DNA of 64,000 bases from Streptomyces qinglanensis (GCF_900111245.1 NZ_FOGO01000004.1:250496-314495); one strand, 5' to 3'; positions 36,294 through 45,714 are shown, numbered from the stretch's first letter. Numbers and translations are program-made. Notes: generated by a model not told the origin, from the sequence alone.

Positions 36294-36743
36294 ATGCGCA
36301 TGCACTTCCCCTTTCTGGACAACTGGCGCAAGCCCCACCCGGATGCCGAAGGGGCGGTCGCATCGAGCCGCCGGCTGTCGGACGATCCGGAGACCGCGAC
36401 GCAGCTCCTCTCCGAATGCGAACTCCTGCGCGAGCAGGCGCGCGGGGCGGGTGTCGAACTCGACGACTCGGTGGAGTCCTTGGCCGCGCTGGACCAACTG
36501 CTGCCGCACTGGCGCGAGGACCCCGAGGTCACCCCGTGGCTCGGCACGGACGCCGGGCTCTACCTGGGGACCGTGATGGTGCGGTCGGTGCCGGGGGCCC
36601 GCTGGGTGCGGTGGCCGAACGGCCAGCCGGTGGTGCGGCTGCCGTCCGGACGGGAGGCCGACGTGCTGGAGGAGGGCACCAACTGGGCCGAGACGGGCTC
36701 GCCGGAGCTGTCCCAGGCGTACGCCGAGGTCAGCGAGGACTGA
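36294..36743 (+). CDS. DUF6278-like small protein
   Basis: 149 residues, acidic, without signal peptide or membrane segment. MHFPFLDNWRKPHP at the start and LGTDAGLYLGTVMVRSVPGARWVRWPNGQPVVRL in the second half recall the Streptomyces DUF6278 family (from memory). Two close in-frame ATGs (36294, 36300) are possible. Function unknown; divergent from the SGNH hydrolase. Confidence 0.65.
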   Translation: MRMHFPFLDNWRKPHPDAEGAVASSRRLSDDPETATQLLSECELLREQARGAGVELDDSVESLAALDQLLPHWREDPEVTPWLGTDAGLYLGTVMVRSVPGARWVRWPNGQPVVRLPSGREADVLEEGTNWAETGSPELSQAYAEVSED

Positions 36744-36775
36744 CGTACGCCGACCGGTATATCGCCTTGCTGCGT

Positions 36776-36792
36776 GTCATCCCGGTGATGAC
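36776..36792. promoter_or_regulatory. Operator-like inverted repeat before the amino-acid importer
   Basis: GTCATC-CCGGT-GATGAC, perfect 6-bp arms, about 28 bp before the ATG at 36821. A -10-like TAGTTT lies at about 36806-36811, so a protein bound here would sit in the promoter. No cognate regulator was identified. Confidence 0.4.
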
Positions 36793-36820
36793 CCGTTCGG
36801 CCCGATAGTTTCCGTTTCCT

Positions 36821-37558
36821 ATGGAACCGCTGATCGAGCTGCGCGGAGTCAACAAGTACTTCGGCACGCAGCACGTGCTGAGGGACATCGACCTCACCGT
36901 CGGCCGCGGCGAGGTCGTCGTCGTCATCGGACCGTCGGGTTCCGGCAAGTCGACGCTGTGCCGCACCATCAACCGCCTGGAGACGATCGGGTCCGGCACC
37001 ATCACCCTGGCGGGGCGCCCCCTCCCGGAGGAGGGCCGGGAGCTGGCCCGGCTGCGCAGCGAAGTCGGCATGGTCTTCCAGTCGTTCAACCTCTTCGCGC
37101 ACAAGACCGTGCTGGCCAACGTGGCGCTCGCCCCGCTCAAGGTGCGCGGCAGGAAGAAGGACGAGGCGTACGCGGACGCCCGCGAACTGCTGCGCAGGGT
37201 CGGCCTGGCCGAGCACGCGGACAAGTACCCGGCGCAGCTCTCCGGCGGCCAGCAGCAGCGGGTGGCCATCGCCCGCGCCCTGGCCATGGATCCGCAGGCG
37301 CTGCTCTTCGACGAGCCCACCTCCGCACTCGACCCGGAGATGATCAGCGAGGTCCTGGAGGTCATGCAGCAGCTCGCCCGGGACGGCATGACCATGGTCG
37401 TGGTCACCCACGAGATGGGCTTCGCCCGCTCGGCGGCCCACCGCGTGGTGTTCATGGCCGACGGCCGGATCGTCGAGGACCGCGCCCCGGGCGAGTTCTT
37501 CACCGCGCCCCGCAGCGAGCGCGCCAGGGACTTCCTCGCCAAGATCCTCGAGCACTGA
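36821..37558 (+). CDS. Glutamate-type amino-acid ABC transporter, ATP-binding subunit
   Basis: 245 residues: Walker A GPSGSGKST, Q-loop FQSFNLF, signature LSGGQQQRV, Walker B LLFDEPTSALD and H-loop VVTHEMGFA. The FNLFAHKTVLANV stretch is typical of polar amino-acid ATPases (GluA/GlnQ). First gene of a four-gene importer operon. No Shine-Dalgarno sequence is evident before the ATG, suggesting a very short leader. Confidence 0.93.
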   Translation: MEPLIELRGVNKYFGTQHVLRDIDLTVGRGEVVVVIGPSGSGKSTLCRTINRLETIGSGTITLAGRPLPEEGRELARLRSEVGMVFQSFNLFAHKTVLANVALAPLKVRGRKKDEAYADARELLRRVGLAEHADKYPAQLSGGQQQRVAIARALAMDPQALLFDEPTSALDPEMISEVLEVMQQLARDGMTMVVVTHEMGFARSAAHRVVFMADGRIVEDRAPGEFFTAPRSERARDFLAKILEH

Positions 37559-37570
37559 GGGGGCCCGGCC

Positions 37571-38530
37571 GTGCCTGCGCCTGCTCCGTCCAGCGGTACC
37601 CGTGCCACCCGCCGGGGCGCCGTGCGCCGCCCCGCCCGCTGCCTGGCCGCCGGGCTGCTGCTGCTCGCCGTCGCCGGGTGCGGAGCCTCCGGCAGTCCGC
37701 CCGCCCGCGGCCCGCAGCCCGGCAGACTTCCGCACTACGCCGTCGACCGGGACTTCTCGCTGCCCACCTCACCCACCTGGCGGAGCGCGCACCGCGACGG
37801 GAAGCTGACGATCGGCGTCAAGGAGGACCAGCCCGGCATGGGCGAGAAGAACCCGGCCACCGGCGCGTACAGCGGCTTCGACATCGAGATCGCCCGGATG
37901 ACGGCGGCCTCGCTCGGATTCGATCCGGACCGGCAGATCACCTACCGGGCCATCGCCTCCGCGAACCGGGAAACCGCCCTGCAGAACGGCCAGATCGACT
38001 ACTACGTCGGCACCTACACCATCAACGAGGGCCGCAAGAAGCTGGTCGGCTTCGCCGGGCCCTACTACATCGCCGGGCAGCGGCTGCTGGTGCGGCGGGA
38101 CGAGAAGCAGCTCACCGGCCCGGACGAGATGGCCGGCCGGAAGGTCTGCTCGGCGGTCGGCTCCACCCCGCTGCAGCGCATCCAGGCGGACTACCCCGGT
38201 GCCGACGCGGTCGCCTACGACAGCTATGCCATCTGCGTGGACAACCTCCTCAACCATCAGGTCGACGCGGTCACCACGGACGACACCATCCTGCTGGGCT
38301 ACGCGGCCAAGGACCCGGCGCACCTGAAGGTCGTCGGCAGGGCGTTCTCCGAGGAGCCGTACGGCATCGGCGTGCCCCGCCAGGACCGGGCGCTGGCCCG
38401 CGCCCTGGACCGGGCCCTCGTGGCGCGGGAGCGGAACGGCGACTGGAAGCGGGCCTACGACGTCACGCTCGGCCTCTCCGGCCGCCCCGCACCGCGGCCG
38501 CCCCGTGTCGACCCCGCGCTGACGCGCTGA
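37571..38530 (+). CDS. Glutamate-type ABC transporter substrate-binding lipoprotein
   Basis: 319 residues. Arg-rich start, hydrophobic core and lipobox LAVAGC (Cys37). The mature part is a type II binding protein of the GluB/GlnH family (LTIGVKEDQPGMGEKNPATGAYSGFDIEIARMTAASLG; FAGPYYIAGQRLLV; a VCSAVGSTPLQRI/ICVDNLLNHQVDAVTTDD pair in lobe 2). The two cysteines in lobe 2 may form the disulphide known in this family. GTG start, 12 bp after the ATPase. Confidence 0.91.
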   Translation: MPAPAPSSGTRATRRGAVRRPARCLAAGLLLLAVAGCGASGSPPARGPQPGRLPHYAVDRDFSLPTSPTWRSAHRDGKLTIGVKEDQPGMGEKNPATGAYSGFDIEIARMTAASLGFDPDRQITYRAIASANRETALQNGQIDYYVGTYTINEGRKKLVGFAGPYYIAGQRLLVRRDEKQLTGPDEMAGRKVCSAVGSTPLQRIQADYPGADAVAYDSYAICVDNLLNHQVDAVTTDDTILLGYAAKDPAHLKVVGRAFSEEPYGIGVPRQDRALARALDRALVARERNGDWKRAYDVTLGLSGRPAPRPPRVDPALTR

Positions 38531-38549
38531 GAGGAGTCCGAACGGCCCC

Positions 38550-39194
38550 ATGGACGTACTGACAGAGAACTTCTCCCTCTACGGCGAGGGCTTCTGGGGG
38601 ACCGTGCGGCTGACCCTCTACTCCTCGCTGCTGGCGCTGGCCGCGGGCGTGCTGACGGCCGGGTTCCGGGTGGCGCCGGTGCGCGCGCTGCGCGCGGTCG
38701 GCACCACCTGGGTGACGGTGCTGCGCAACACCCCGCTGACGCTGCTGTTCTTCGCCCTGCTGCTGGGGCTGCCCCGCTTCGGTGTCGCGCTGCCGTTCGA
38801 GCTGTTCGCGGTGCTGGCGCTGGGCTGCTACACCTCCGCGTTCATCTGCGAGGCGGTGCGCTCGGGCATCAACACGGTGCCGGTCGGGCAGGGTGAAGCG
38901 GCCCGCAGCCTGGGGATGACCTTCGGGCAGACGCTGGGCGCCGTCGTCCTGCCGCAGGCGATCCGCACCGTGATCGCACCGATCGGCTCCACCCTGATCG
39001 CGCTCGCCAAGAACTCCGCCATCGCCGGCTCGTTCAGCGTCGTGGAGCTGCTGAGCACCTACAAGACGCTCAGCGAGAACGGGTACAGCGTGATCTGGAG
39101 CTTCGTGTGGATCGCCGTCGGCTATCTGATCCTGACCCTGTCGATCAGCGCGCTCTTCCACGCCATGGAGCGGCGCTGGGGGGTGGCCCGATGA
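38550..39194 (+). CDS. Amino-acid ABC transporter permease (GluC-like)
   Basis: 214 residues with about five membrane segments. The EAA loop reads GQGEAARSLGMTFGQTLGAVVLPQAIRT, matching the HisMQ family. It forms a heteromeric channel with the next gene product. Stop and next start overlap by ATGA. Confidence 0.92.
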   Translation: MDVLTENFSLYGEGFWGTVRLTLYSSLLALAAGVLTAGFRVAPVRALRAVGTTWVTVLRNTPLTLLFFALLLGLPRFGVALPFELFAVLALGCYTSAFICEAVRSGINTVPVGQGEAARSLGMTFGQTLGAVVLPQAIRTVIAPIGSTLIALAKNSAIAGSFSVVELLSTYKTLSENGYSVIWSFVWIAVGYLILTLSISALFHAMERRWGVAR

Positions 39195-40081
39195 GTCCGC
39201 GCTTCCGCACCCGGCAGCATGCTCCGGCGCCCTCCGCGCTCTACGACATCCCCGGACCCAGGGCACAGGCCCGGCATCTGCTCTACGGGGTGCTGACGAC
39301 CCTCGCCCTCGCGGCGCTGCTGGCCTGGGTGGTCCATCTGCTGGTCACGACCGGGCAGTTCGCCTTCGTGAAGTGGCGGCCCTTCGGCTACGCGGGGATC
39401 CAGGAACTGCTGCTGCGCGGTCTCGGCAACACTCTGAAAGCCTTCGCGCTGGCGGCCGTCCTGGCGCTGGCCCTGGGCGCCCTGCTGGCCGCCGGACGGC
39501 TCTCCGAGCACCGGCCGGTGCGCTGGGCCGGCACGCTGCTGGTGGAGTTCTTCCGGGCGATGCCCGTGCTGGTCATGATCTTCTTCGTCTTCGTGGCTCT
39601 GGAGGTCCAGCCGCTGCCGGCCCTGGTGACCGGACTGACCCTCTACAACGGCTCCGTGCTCGCCGAGGTCTTCCGCTCCGGTGTGCTCTCGGTCGATCGC
39701 GGCCAGCGGGAGGCCGCCTACGCCCTGGGGATGCGCAAGACCCAGGTCATGGTGCATGTCCTGGTGCCGCAGGCGGTGCGGGCCATGCTGCCGGCGATCA
39801 TCAGCCAGCTCGTCGTCGCGCTCAAGGACACCTCGCTCGGCTACCTGATCACCTACGAGGAGTTCCTGCACGCGGGGCGGCTGATCGCCATCAACATGGA
39901 CTACACCATGCCGTTCATCCCCGTCGTGATCGTGATTTCGGCGGTCTACATCGGGCTGTGCATGCTGCTGTCCTGGTTCGCCCACTGGGTCGCACGGCGC
40001 GAGCGCGGCAACGTCAAGAACGAGGCCGTCCCGGTGGCTCCCGCCGAAGCCGCCCCCACCATGCCCGGCGCCGAGCCGTGA
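39191..40081 (+). CDS. Amino-acid ABC transporter permease (GluD-like)
   Basis: 296 residues. A cytosolic lead of about 30 residues is followed by five to six membrane segments. The EAA loop is GQREAAYALGMRKTQVMVHVLVPQAVRAMLP. The length and extended tails (C-terminal Ala/Pro-rich) match GluD-type partners. It ends the importer operon and converges on the next gene with 12 bp between stops. Confidence 0.92.
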   Translation: MSPRFRTRQHAPAPSALYDIPGPRAQARHLLYGVLTTLALAALLAWVVHLLVTTGQFAFVKWRPFGYAGIQELLLRGLGNTLKAFALAAVLALALGALLAAGRLSEHRPVRWAGTLLVEFFRAMPVLVMIFFVFVALEVQPLPALVTGLTLYNGSVLAEVFRSGVLSVDRGQREAAYALGMRKTQVMVHVLVPQAVRAMLPAIISQLVVALKDTSLGYLITYEEFLHAGRLIAINMDYTMPFIPVVIVISAVYIGLCMLLSWFAHWVARRERGNVKNEAVPVAPAEAAPTMPGAEP

Positions 40082-40093
40082 GCATCCCGGGCC

Positions 40094-40813
40094 TCACTCC
40101 GCCGCGGTCGTCGCCGCGCGGGTCACATCGGCGACCAGTTCGACCACATCCGGCCCGTACGCACGCGAGTTGACGACCTTCAGCAGCAGGCAGAAGGTGC
40201 CGTTGCGGCCGTGCTTGCGGGCGAGCTTCGCATGGTGGCGCACCAGATACCGGGCGGCGGCCTGGTTGTCGACGGGCCGCTGCCCGCATATGAGGAAGAC
40301 CGGCCGCGCCCCGGGCCCGTCCTGGTTGCCCGTCAGCCGGGCCAGCAGCACGTGCTCGACCGTCCCCTTCTCCGCCCGGTAGCGCTCGCTGCCGATGGCG
40401 AAGACCCCCGGCGCCTCGCCGTCCATGACCACCGAGACCCCCGGCAGCAGCGACTGCAGATGCGCGGCGGTCCGCCGGTTGGAGGCCGGGCCGCCCAGGC
40501 AGAACTCGGTGCGCTCGCCGAACCCCTGGCGGGTCGTGTCGTGCCCGACGATGTCCGCCCTGGCACCGCAGTCCTTGATGATGCCGGACAGCTCCAGCAG
40601 CGCGAACACGTCGTCGGGCGCCACCTTCCACTCCTCGACGCCCGGGTCCCGGTTGACCACCAGCAGGCAGGAGGAGTTCTCCGGCATGCCGAAGAAGCGC
40701 TGCTTGCGGTGGAGTCTGCGGCGCCACAGGGAGCTGCGGCCCAGCCAGCCCGCGGCCGCGGTGAGCGCGGCGGCGATCAGTCCGAGTGCGATCTCTCTCA
40801 GGTTCTCGTCCAT
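40094..40813 (-). CDS. Membrane-anchored protein with a GGPASN motif, unknown function
   Basis: 239 residues. One membrane helix (about 5-22; LREIALGLIAAALTAAAGWLG), a short basic stretch, then an alpha/beta domain. Patches: SCLLVVNRDPGVEEWKVAPDDVFALLELSGII, TEFCLGGPASNRRTAAHL and RPVFLICGQRPVDNQAAARYL. The glycine-rich GGPASN turn after a strand suggests nucleotide or sugar-nucleotide binding (inference). No family was recognised with confidence. The ATG at 40813 lacks a clear ribosome site. Confidence 0.6.
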   Translation of the reverse strand: MDENLREIALGLIAAALTAAAGWLGRSSLWRRRLHRKQRFFGMPENSSCLLVVNRDPGVEEWKVAPDDVFALLELSGIIKDCGARADIVGHDTTRQGFGERTEFCLGGPASNRRTAAHLQSLLPGVSVVMDGEAPGVFAIGSERYRAEKGTVEHVLLARLTGNQDGPGARPVFLICGQRPVDNQAAARYLVRHHAKLARKHGRNGTFCLLLKVVNSRAYGPDVVELVADVTRAATTAAE

Positions 40814-40961
40814 GGGGGCGCAGCGTAGGCCCTCGGGACGGCGGCGTCCGGCCGGGTGGCCGTCCGTTCCGCTCGCCGCGGGGTGCTGACGCATCCGCGT
40901 CAGCCGCACTACGCTGCGCGGATCACGCGCGTTCCCCGGAGCACGCCCCAAGGAGGCCCGC

Positions 40962-42881
40962 ATGACGCCCTCTCCCGCCGGCCACCCGCCGCGCCCCGAC
41001 GACGGCCCACCCGCCCGCGCGGGTGGGTACACCGCAGGCAGACCCGCCCGCCCCCGCCGCCGTACGGCGCGCCGTCTCGCCGCGGTGCTCGGCACCGGGG
41101 CCGTGGTGGCGGGCCTGCTGGGCGCAGCACCGGCACAGCCCGACCGGCACCCGGCCGGGCACGGTCACCCGCACGGCAAGTCGCCGGTGGCGACGGGCTA
41201 CGGGGGCGCCGTCTCCAGCGTGGACGCCGACGCCTCGGCGGCGGGCATCAGGGTGCTGAAGAACGGCGGCAACGCGGCCGACGCGGCGGTGGCCACGGCC
41301 GCGGCGCTCGGCGTGACCGAACCGTACTCGGCGGGCATCGGCGGCGGCGGGTACTTCGTGTACTACGACGCGGCCACCCGCAGGGTGCACACCCTCGACG
41401 GCCGCGAGACGGCGCCCCGCAGCGCGGACCGGAACCTGTTCACCGAGGACGGCGAACCCCTCCCGTTCGACCAGGCCGTCACCAGCGGCCTCGGCGTCGG
41501 CACCCCGGGCACCGCCGCCACCTGGGAGAAGGCACTGCGCGCCTACGGCACCAGGTCGCTGGCCCAGGCGCTGCGCCCGGCGACCGAGCTGGCGCGGCGC
41601 GGCTTCACGGTCGATCAGACCTTCCGCGACCAGACGGCGCAGAACGAGGACCGCTTCCGCGACTTCCCGGCGACGGCGGAGCTGTTCCTGCCCGGCGGCG
41701 AACTGCCCGAGGTCGGCTCCCGGCTGCGGAACCCCGATCTCGCCCGCACCTACCGGCAACTCGCCCGCGAGGGCACCGACGCGCTCTACCGCGGCGGGAT
41801 CGGCCGCGACCTGGTACGGACGGTGCGCAAGCCGCCCGTCGCCGAGGGCACGGACCGCACCGTGCGGCCCGGCGACCTGACGGCCGAGGACCTGCGCGCC
41901 TACCGGGTGCTCTCCCAGCGCCCGACCCGGACCGCCTACCGCGGTCTGGACGTGTACGGCATGGCGCCCTCCTCGTCCGGCGGCACCACCGTCGCCGAGG
42001 CGCTCAACATCCTCGAACGCAGCGATCTGGGCTCCCTGAGCAGGACGGCGTATCTGCACCGCTACCTGGAGGCGAGCCGCATCGCCTTCGCCGACCGGGG
42101 CCGCTGGGTGGGCGACCCGGCCCAGGAGGACGTGCCGACCAGGGGACTGACCTCGCAGCGGTTCGCGGACGCCCGGGAATGCCTGATCGACGACGCCGCG
42201 GCCCTCCGGAGTCCGGTGGCGCCGGGCGACCCGCGGCGGCCGGAGTCCTGCGAGCGCGGGGACGCCGACCAGGCGGCGCCCACCACCTACGAGGGCGAGA
42301 ACACCACTCATCTGACCGTCGCCGACAAGTGGGGCAACGTCGTCGCCTACACCCTCACCATCGAGCAGACCGGCGGCAGCGGCATCACCGTCCCGGGCCG
42401 GGGGTTCCTGCTCAACAACGAGCTGACCGACTTCTCGTTCGTGCCCAGCGCCCCCGGGGTGCACGATCCGAACCTGCCCGGGCCGGGGAAGCGTCCGCGT
42501 TCCTCGATGTCGCCGACCGTCGTCCTGCGGCACGGCAAGCCGGTGCTGGCACTGGGCTCGCCGGGCGGATCGACGATCATCACGACGGTGCTGCAGACCC
42601 TCACCAACCACCTCGACCGCGGGATGCCGCTCGTCGACGCCATCGCCGCACCGCGCGCCAGCCAGCGGAACACGGCGAAGACCGTCGCGGAGCCCGCTCT
42701 GATGGACAGTCCGGTACGCCGCCGACTGGCCGCGCTCGGGCACTCGTTCGAGGAGACGGCGGAGATCGGCGCGGTCACCGGGGTGCGGCGGCTGCCCGGG
42801 TCGGGGCACTGGCGTGCGGCGGCCGAGCCCGAGCGCCGCGGCGGCGGTTCGGCGATGGTCGTACACCCCGCACGGCACTGA
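40962..42881 (+). CDS. ggt: Secreted gamma-glutamyltransferase
   Basis: 639 residues. The N-terminal export signal has RRRTARRLAAVLG and a hydrophobic core (about residues 25-50), consistent with Tat- or Sec-type export. The Ntn-hydrolase self-cleaves before Thr448 in the ENTTHLTVAD motif to give large and small subunits; NGGNAADAAVATAAALGV and SPGGSTIITTVLQ are further signatures. It transfers or hydrolyses gamma-glutamyl groups of glutathione-like or poly-glutamyl substrates. The ATG has AAGGAGG upstream. The adjacent glutamate-type importer could recover the product. Confidence 0.95.
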   Translation: MTPSPAGHPPRPDDGPPARAGGYTAGRPARPRRRTARRLAAVLGTGAVVAGLLGAAPAQPDRHPAGHGHPHGKSPVATGYGGAVSSVDADASAAGIRVLKNGGNAADAAVATAAALGVTEPYSAGIGGGGYFVYYDAATRRVHTLDGRETAPRSADRNLFTEDGEPLPFDQAVTSGLGVGTPGTAATWEKALRAYGTRSLAQALRPATELARRGFTVDQTFRDQTAQNEDRFRDFPATAELFLPGGELPEVGSRLRNPDLARTYRQLAREGTDALYRGGIGRDLVRTVRKPPVAEGTDRTVRPGDLTAEDLRAYRVLSQRPTRTAYRGLDVYGMAPSSSGGTTVAEALNILERSDLGSLSRTAYLHRYLEASRIAFADRGRWVGDPAQEDVPTRGLTSQRFADARECLIDDAAALRSPVAPGDPRRPESCERGDADQAAPTTYEGENTTHLTVADKWGNVVAYTLTIEQTGGSGITVPGRGFLLNNELTDFSFVPSAPGVHDPNLPGPGKRPRSSMSPTVVLRHGKPVLALGSPGGSTIITTVLQTLTNHLDRGMPLVDAIAAPRASQRNTAKTVAEPALMDSPVRRRLAALGHSFEETAEIGAVTGVRRLPGSGHWRAAAEPERRGGGSAMVVHPARH

Positions 42882-43309
42882 CGGACCGGCACGGACCCGG
42901 CGGCGGGCGGGCCGCGGCGTCGCTCCGCCCGCCGCTCCCGCCGCTCCCGCCGAGCGGTCCTGGCCGGTCGCCCGACTGCCCGCTGGCCGTGCCGGGCCGT
43001 GCCGTACGCTCCGGGCGGGAGGCGGCCCGTGGCGCCGACAGCCGAACGCCCCGCGCCCGGTGGCCCGTTCCGCACCGCACCTCCGCTGCCGTGTGGTTCA
43101 CGTACGCCCTGTGTCCGGCCGCCCCCTACGTCGACCGTACGAGCCCGGTGGGCGCACCCGCGGGTCTGTCCGGCCGGGTGGCCCGGAAGCGCCGGACCGG
43201 CGCGTATCGGCGTGCGCCGCGCGTGGTTGCCGCCTGATCACAGGCCGTACGATCGCTCTGCAAAGCTGTGTGACGGCCCGTCGCGGCCGAACGGACCGGG
43301 GGAGAGGGC
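42882..43309. other. 428-bp gap between ggt and the second kinase
   Basis: Holds a GC hairpin (42901-42910 with 42925-42934) that probably terminates ggt, then a region with no supported gene. The last 60 bp ahead of 43310 presumably carry the kinase promoter and the GGGGGAGAGG ribosome site. Open frames here are proline/arginine artefacts of high GC. Confidence 0.5.
42901..42934 (+). terminator. Hairpin after ggt
   Basis: CGGCGGGCGG and CCGCCCGCCG separated by 14 nt, 20 bp past the ggt stop. Confidence 0.6.
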
Positions 43310-45682
43310 ATGAGGTCCCTGCGTGCGGACGATCCTGAACGCATCGGCCAGTACCGGCTGCTGGGGCGGCTCGGCGAAGGCGGGATGGGCAGTGTCTACC
43401 TCGCCCAGTCACCGCGCGGCCGTACCGTCGCCGTCAAGCTGGTCCGGCCGGAGCTGGCCGGACACGCCGAGTTCCGGCACCGCTTCGAGCAGGAGGTCGG
43501 TGCCGCGCGCCGGGTCGGCGGCGAGTGGACGGCGCCGGTGCTGGACGCGGACACCGAGGCGGACCCGCCCTGGGTCGCCACCGGCTACATACCGGGCATC
43601 ACGCTGTACGAGGCCGTCGCCGACCGCAGGACGCCGCTGCCCGCGCGTACCCTCCGCATCCTGGCCAACCGGCTCGCCCGCGCGCTCGGTGCCGTCCACG
43701 AGGCGGGGCTGGTCCACCGCGACGTCAAGCCCTCGAACATCCTGGTCACCATCGACGGCCCGCGTGTCATCGACTTCGGTATCGCACGGGCGCTGGAGAC
43801 CGTGGCGGACGCACACCTGACGCGGACGGGTGCCGTCGTCGGCTCGCCCGGGTTCATGTCGCCCGAGCAGGTGCGCGGTGACCGGGTGACCGGGAGCAGC
43901 GACATCTTCTCGCTCGGCTCGGTGCTCGCCTTCGCCGCGACGGGGCGCACCCCCTTCGGGGGCGACGGGGCCGCCGGGCACGTGCAGTTGTACCGGATCA
44001 CCCAGGAGGAGCCCGATCTGGCGGGCGTTCCCGAAGAACTGCGGGCCCTGGTCGCCGACTGCCTGACCAAGTCCGCCGCGCAGCGGCCGGGGCTGCCGGA
44101 GATCCTGGACCGGACAGCGGATCCCGAGGACGAGCCGGGGCCCGGCACGTCCGGTCCGGAGACCGCCGACCCCTGGCTCCCGGCCGGCCTGGTGGCCCAC
44201 TTGGGCCGGCACGCGGCCCGGCTGCTGGACGCGGAGGTGCCCGGCGCCCGGGCCGCGGCGGCCCGGGTCGCCGAGGCGCCCGCCGTCCCGCCCGCCCCCG
44301 GCGCCGGGCCCCCGGAATCTCCGCCGCCCCCGACCCCGGCGGAGCCCGCCGCGGGGACGGACGGCACCGACCCGGCCGGTGCCGAAGCGGCGGCCACTCC
44401 GGCGACCGGCTCCCCGGCCACCTCCGTCACCCGGCCCCGGCCGGAGGGCACCGACCCCGCGGCAGCCCGGGCGTCCGACGCCCCCCGCACGTCCGGCGAC
44501 ACCGCAGCGGCCAGTACCCCCGAAGGCGGCGGAGCCCAGGGAGGCCCCGGGGACACCGGGCATCAGGACGCCGTGGCGTCCGGGACCGGAGGAGCGGCCG
44601 CGGAGGCCGGGGCGCCGCCCCCGGTGCCCGGCCAGGAGCAGGTGCACGGCATGCTGACCGTCACGGGACCCCCGGCCGCGCCCGCCGGACCCCGTCCCTC
44701 GTACGGCGGTGAGTTCCCGGAGCCCGGCCGGCCCGCCACGCCGCCCCACACCGTGCACGGCCCGGCCGCGGACCGGCCCGAACGGGCGCACGGGCGCGGC
44801 ATGTTGCTGGGGGCGCTCGGTGTGCTGCTGGCGCTGGTGTCCGGTCTCGGCACCTTCGTCGCGCTGCGTGTGTACGACAACGGCGGGGACCGTGCGCGGC
44901 AGCAGCCGGATGCCGCAGCGGAGGCGTCCCCCGGTGACGGGTCGGGCACTCCGTCGCAGGAGGACATCGGCAGCCCGGCTCCGGGCGGTGCGCTGCCCAA
45001 GGGCTATCTGGGCGCCTGGCAGGGCAGCGTCCAGGAAGCCGACGGCTCCACGATCACCCGGCGGTTCGAGATCCGGCAGGGCGAGCAGGGCGAGGTCGTG
45101 GCCAAGACCGTCAACATCCGGGCCGACATGATGTGCGAGGGCGAGGCGACACTGGTGGCCTTCGAGGGCGCCGGCACGGGGTTGCGCATCACCAGCCGGA
45201 TCACCGGCAGTCACCCCGCGGCCAAGTCCTGCTCCCCCTACCGGGAGCAGACGCTGCGGCTGCGCACCGACGGCACCCTCTCCTGGGTCTATCCGAGCGG
45301 GTCGCTCTCGGCGAAGCTGCGCAAGGTGGGCGACCCCGCGGCCCCGGTGCCCCGCAGCATGGCGGGCGAGTGGCAGGGCACCACGGCGCAGGGCGAGGAG
45401 CGCACCCTCACCCTGCGCCGCGGCCGGGTCGGGACCGCGACGGTAAGGCTGGCCGGGGAGCACGCCGGCGTGTCCTGCGTGTGGGAGAGCACGCTCGGCG
45501 GTGCGGAGGAGAACACCCTGACGTACGGGCCGGACCGGGTGGACGGGGCCTCGGCGCCCGGGTGCGCGGCGTCGCTCGAGTCGCTGCGGATCACCGCGGC
45601 CGGCGGCGACGCGATCCGGGTCGCCGCGGTCGGGGAGCCCGACGGGGCGGGGCGCGTCTACCGCCGGGCCGGTTCGGACTGA
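43310..45682 (+). CDS. PknB-type Ser/Thr kinase with duplicated extracytoplasmic domain
   Basis: 790 residues. Kinase domain about 14-270: LGEGGMGSVY, Lys43, HRDVKPSN with Asp138, DFG at 155-157, and SPEQ. A very long low-complexity linker (about 280-495, Pro/Ala/Gly-rich) follows. One membrane segment is near 498-519. Two similar beta-rich modules follow, beginning LGAWQGSVQEADGSTITRRFEI and MAGEWQGTTAQGEERTLTLRR, each about 100 residues with paired cysteines. The repeated WQG start suggests a duplication that forms the sensor. Substrate and ligand are unknown. Confidence 0.92.
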   Translation: MRSLRADDPERIGQYRLLGRLGEGGMGSVYLAQSPRGRTVAVKLVRPELAGHAEFRHRFEQEVGAARRVGGEWTAPVLDADTEADPPWVATGYIPGITLYEAVADRRTPLPARTLRILANRLARALGAVHEAGLVHRDVKPSNILVTIDGPRVIDFGIARALETVADAHLTRTGAVVGSPGFMSPEQVRGDRVTGSSDIFSLGSVLAFAATGRTPFGGDGAAGHVQLYRITQEEPDLAGVPEELRALVADCLTKSAAQRPGLPEILDRTADPEDEPGPGTSGPETADPWLPAGLVAHLGRHAARLLDAEVPGARAAAARVAEAPAVPPAPGAGPPESPPPPTPAEPAAGTDGTDPAGAEAAATPATGSPATSVTRPRPEGTDPAAARASDAPRTSGDTAAASTPEGGGAQGGPGDTGHQDAVASGTGGAAAEAGAPPPVPGQEQVHGMLTVTGPPAAPAGPRPSYGGEFPEPGRPATPPHTVHGPAADRPERAHGRGMLLGALGVLLALVSGLGTFVALRVYDNGGDRARQQPDAAAEASPGDGSGTPSQEDIGSPAPGGALPKGYLGAWQGSVQEADGSTITRRFEIRQGEQGEVVAKTVNIRADMMCEGEATLVAFEGAGTGLRITSRITGSHPAAKSCSPYREQTLRLRTDGTLSWVYPSGSLSAKLRKVGDPAAPVPRSMAGEWQGTTAQGEERTLTLRRGRVGTATVRLAGEHAGVSCVWESTLGGAEENTLTYGPDRVDGASAPGCAASLESLRITAAGGDAIRVAAVGEPDGAGRVYRRAGSD

Positions 45683-45714
45683 GCCCCCCCGGCCGGGACC
45701 GCCCCGCCCTGGAG

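Noticed and set aside
40856..43237. Plus-strand open frame of about 790 codons
   Set aside because: It overlaps gamma-glutamyltransferase in another frame, and only that gene carries recognisable motifs.
42935..43309. Possible small proline-rich protein gene
   Set aside because: No ribosome site, no recognisable domain, and several frames are equally open in this GC-rich stretch.
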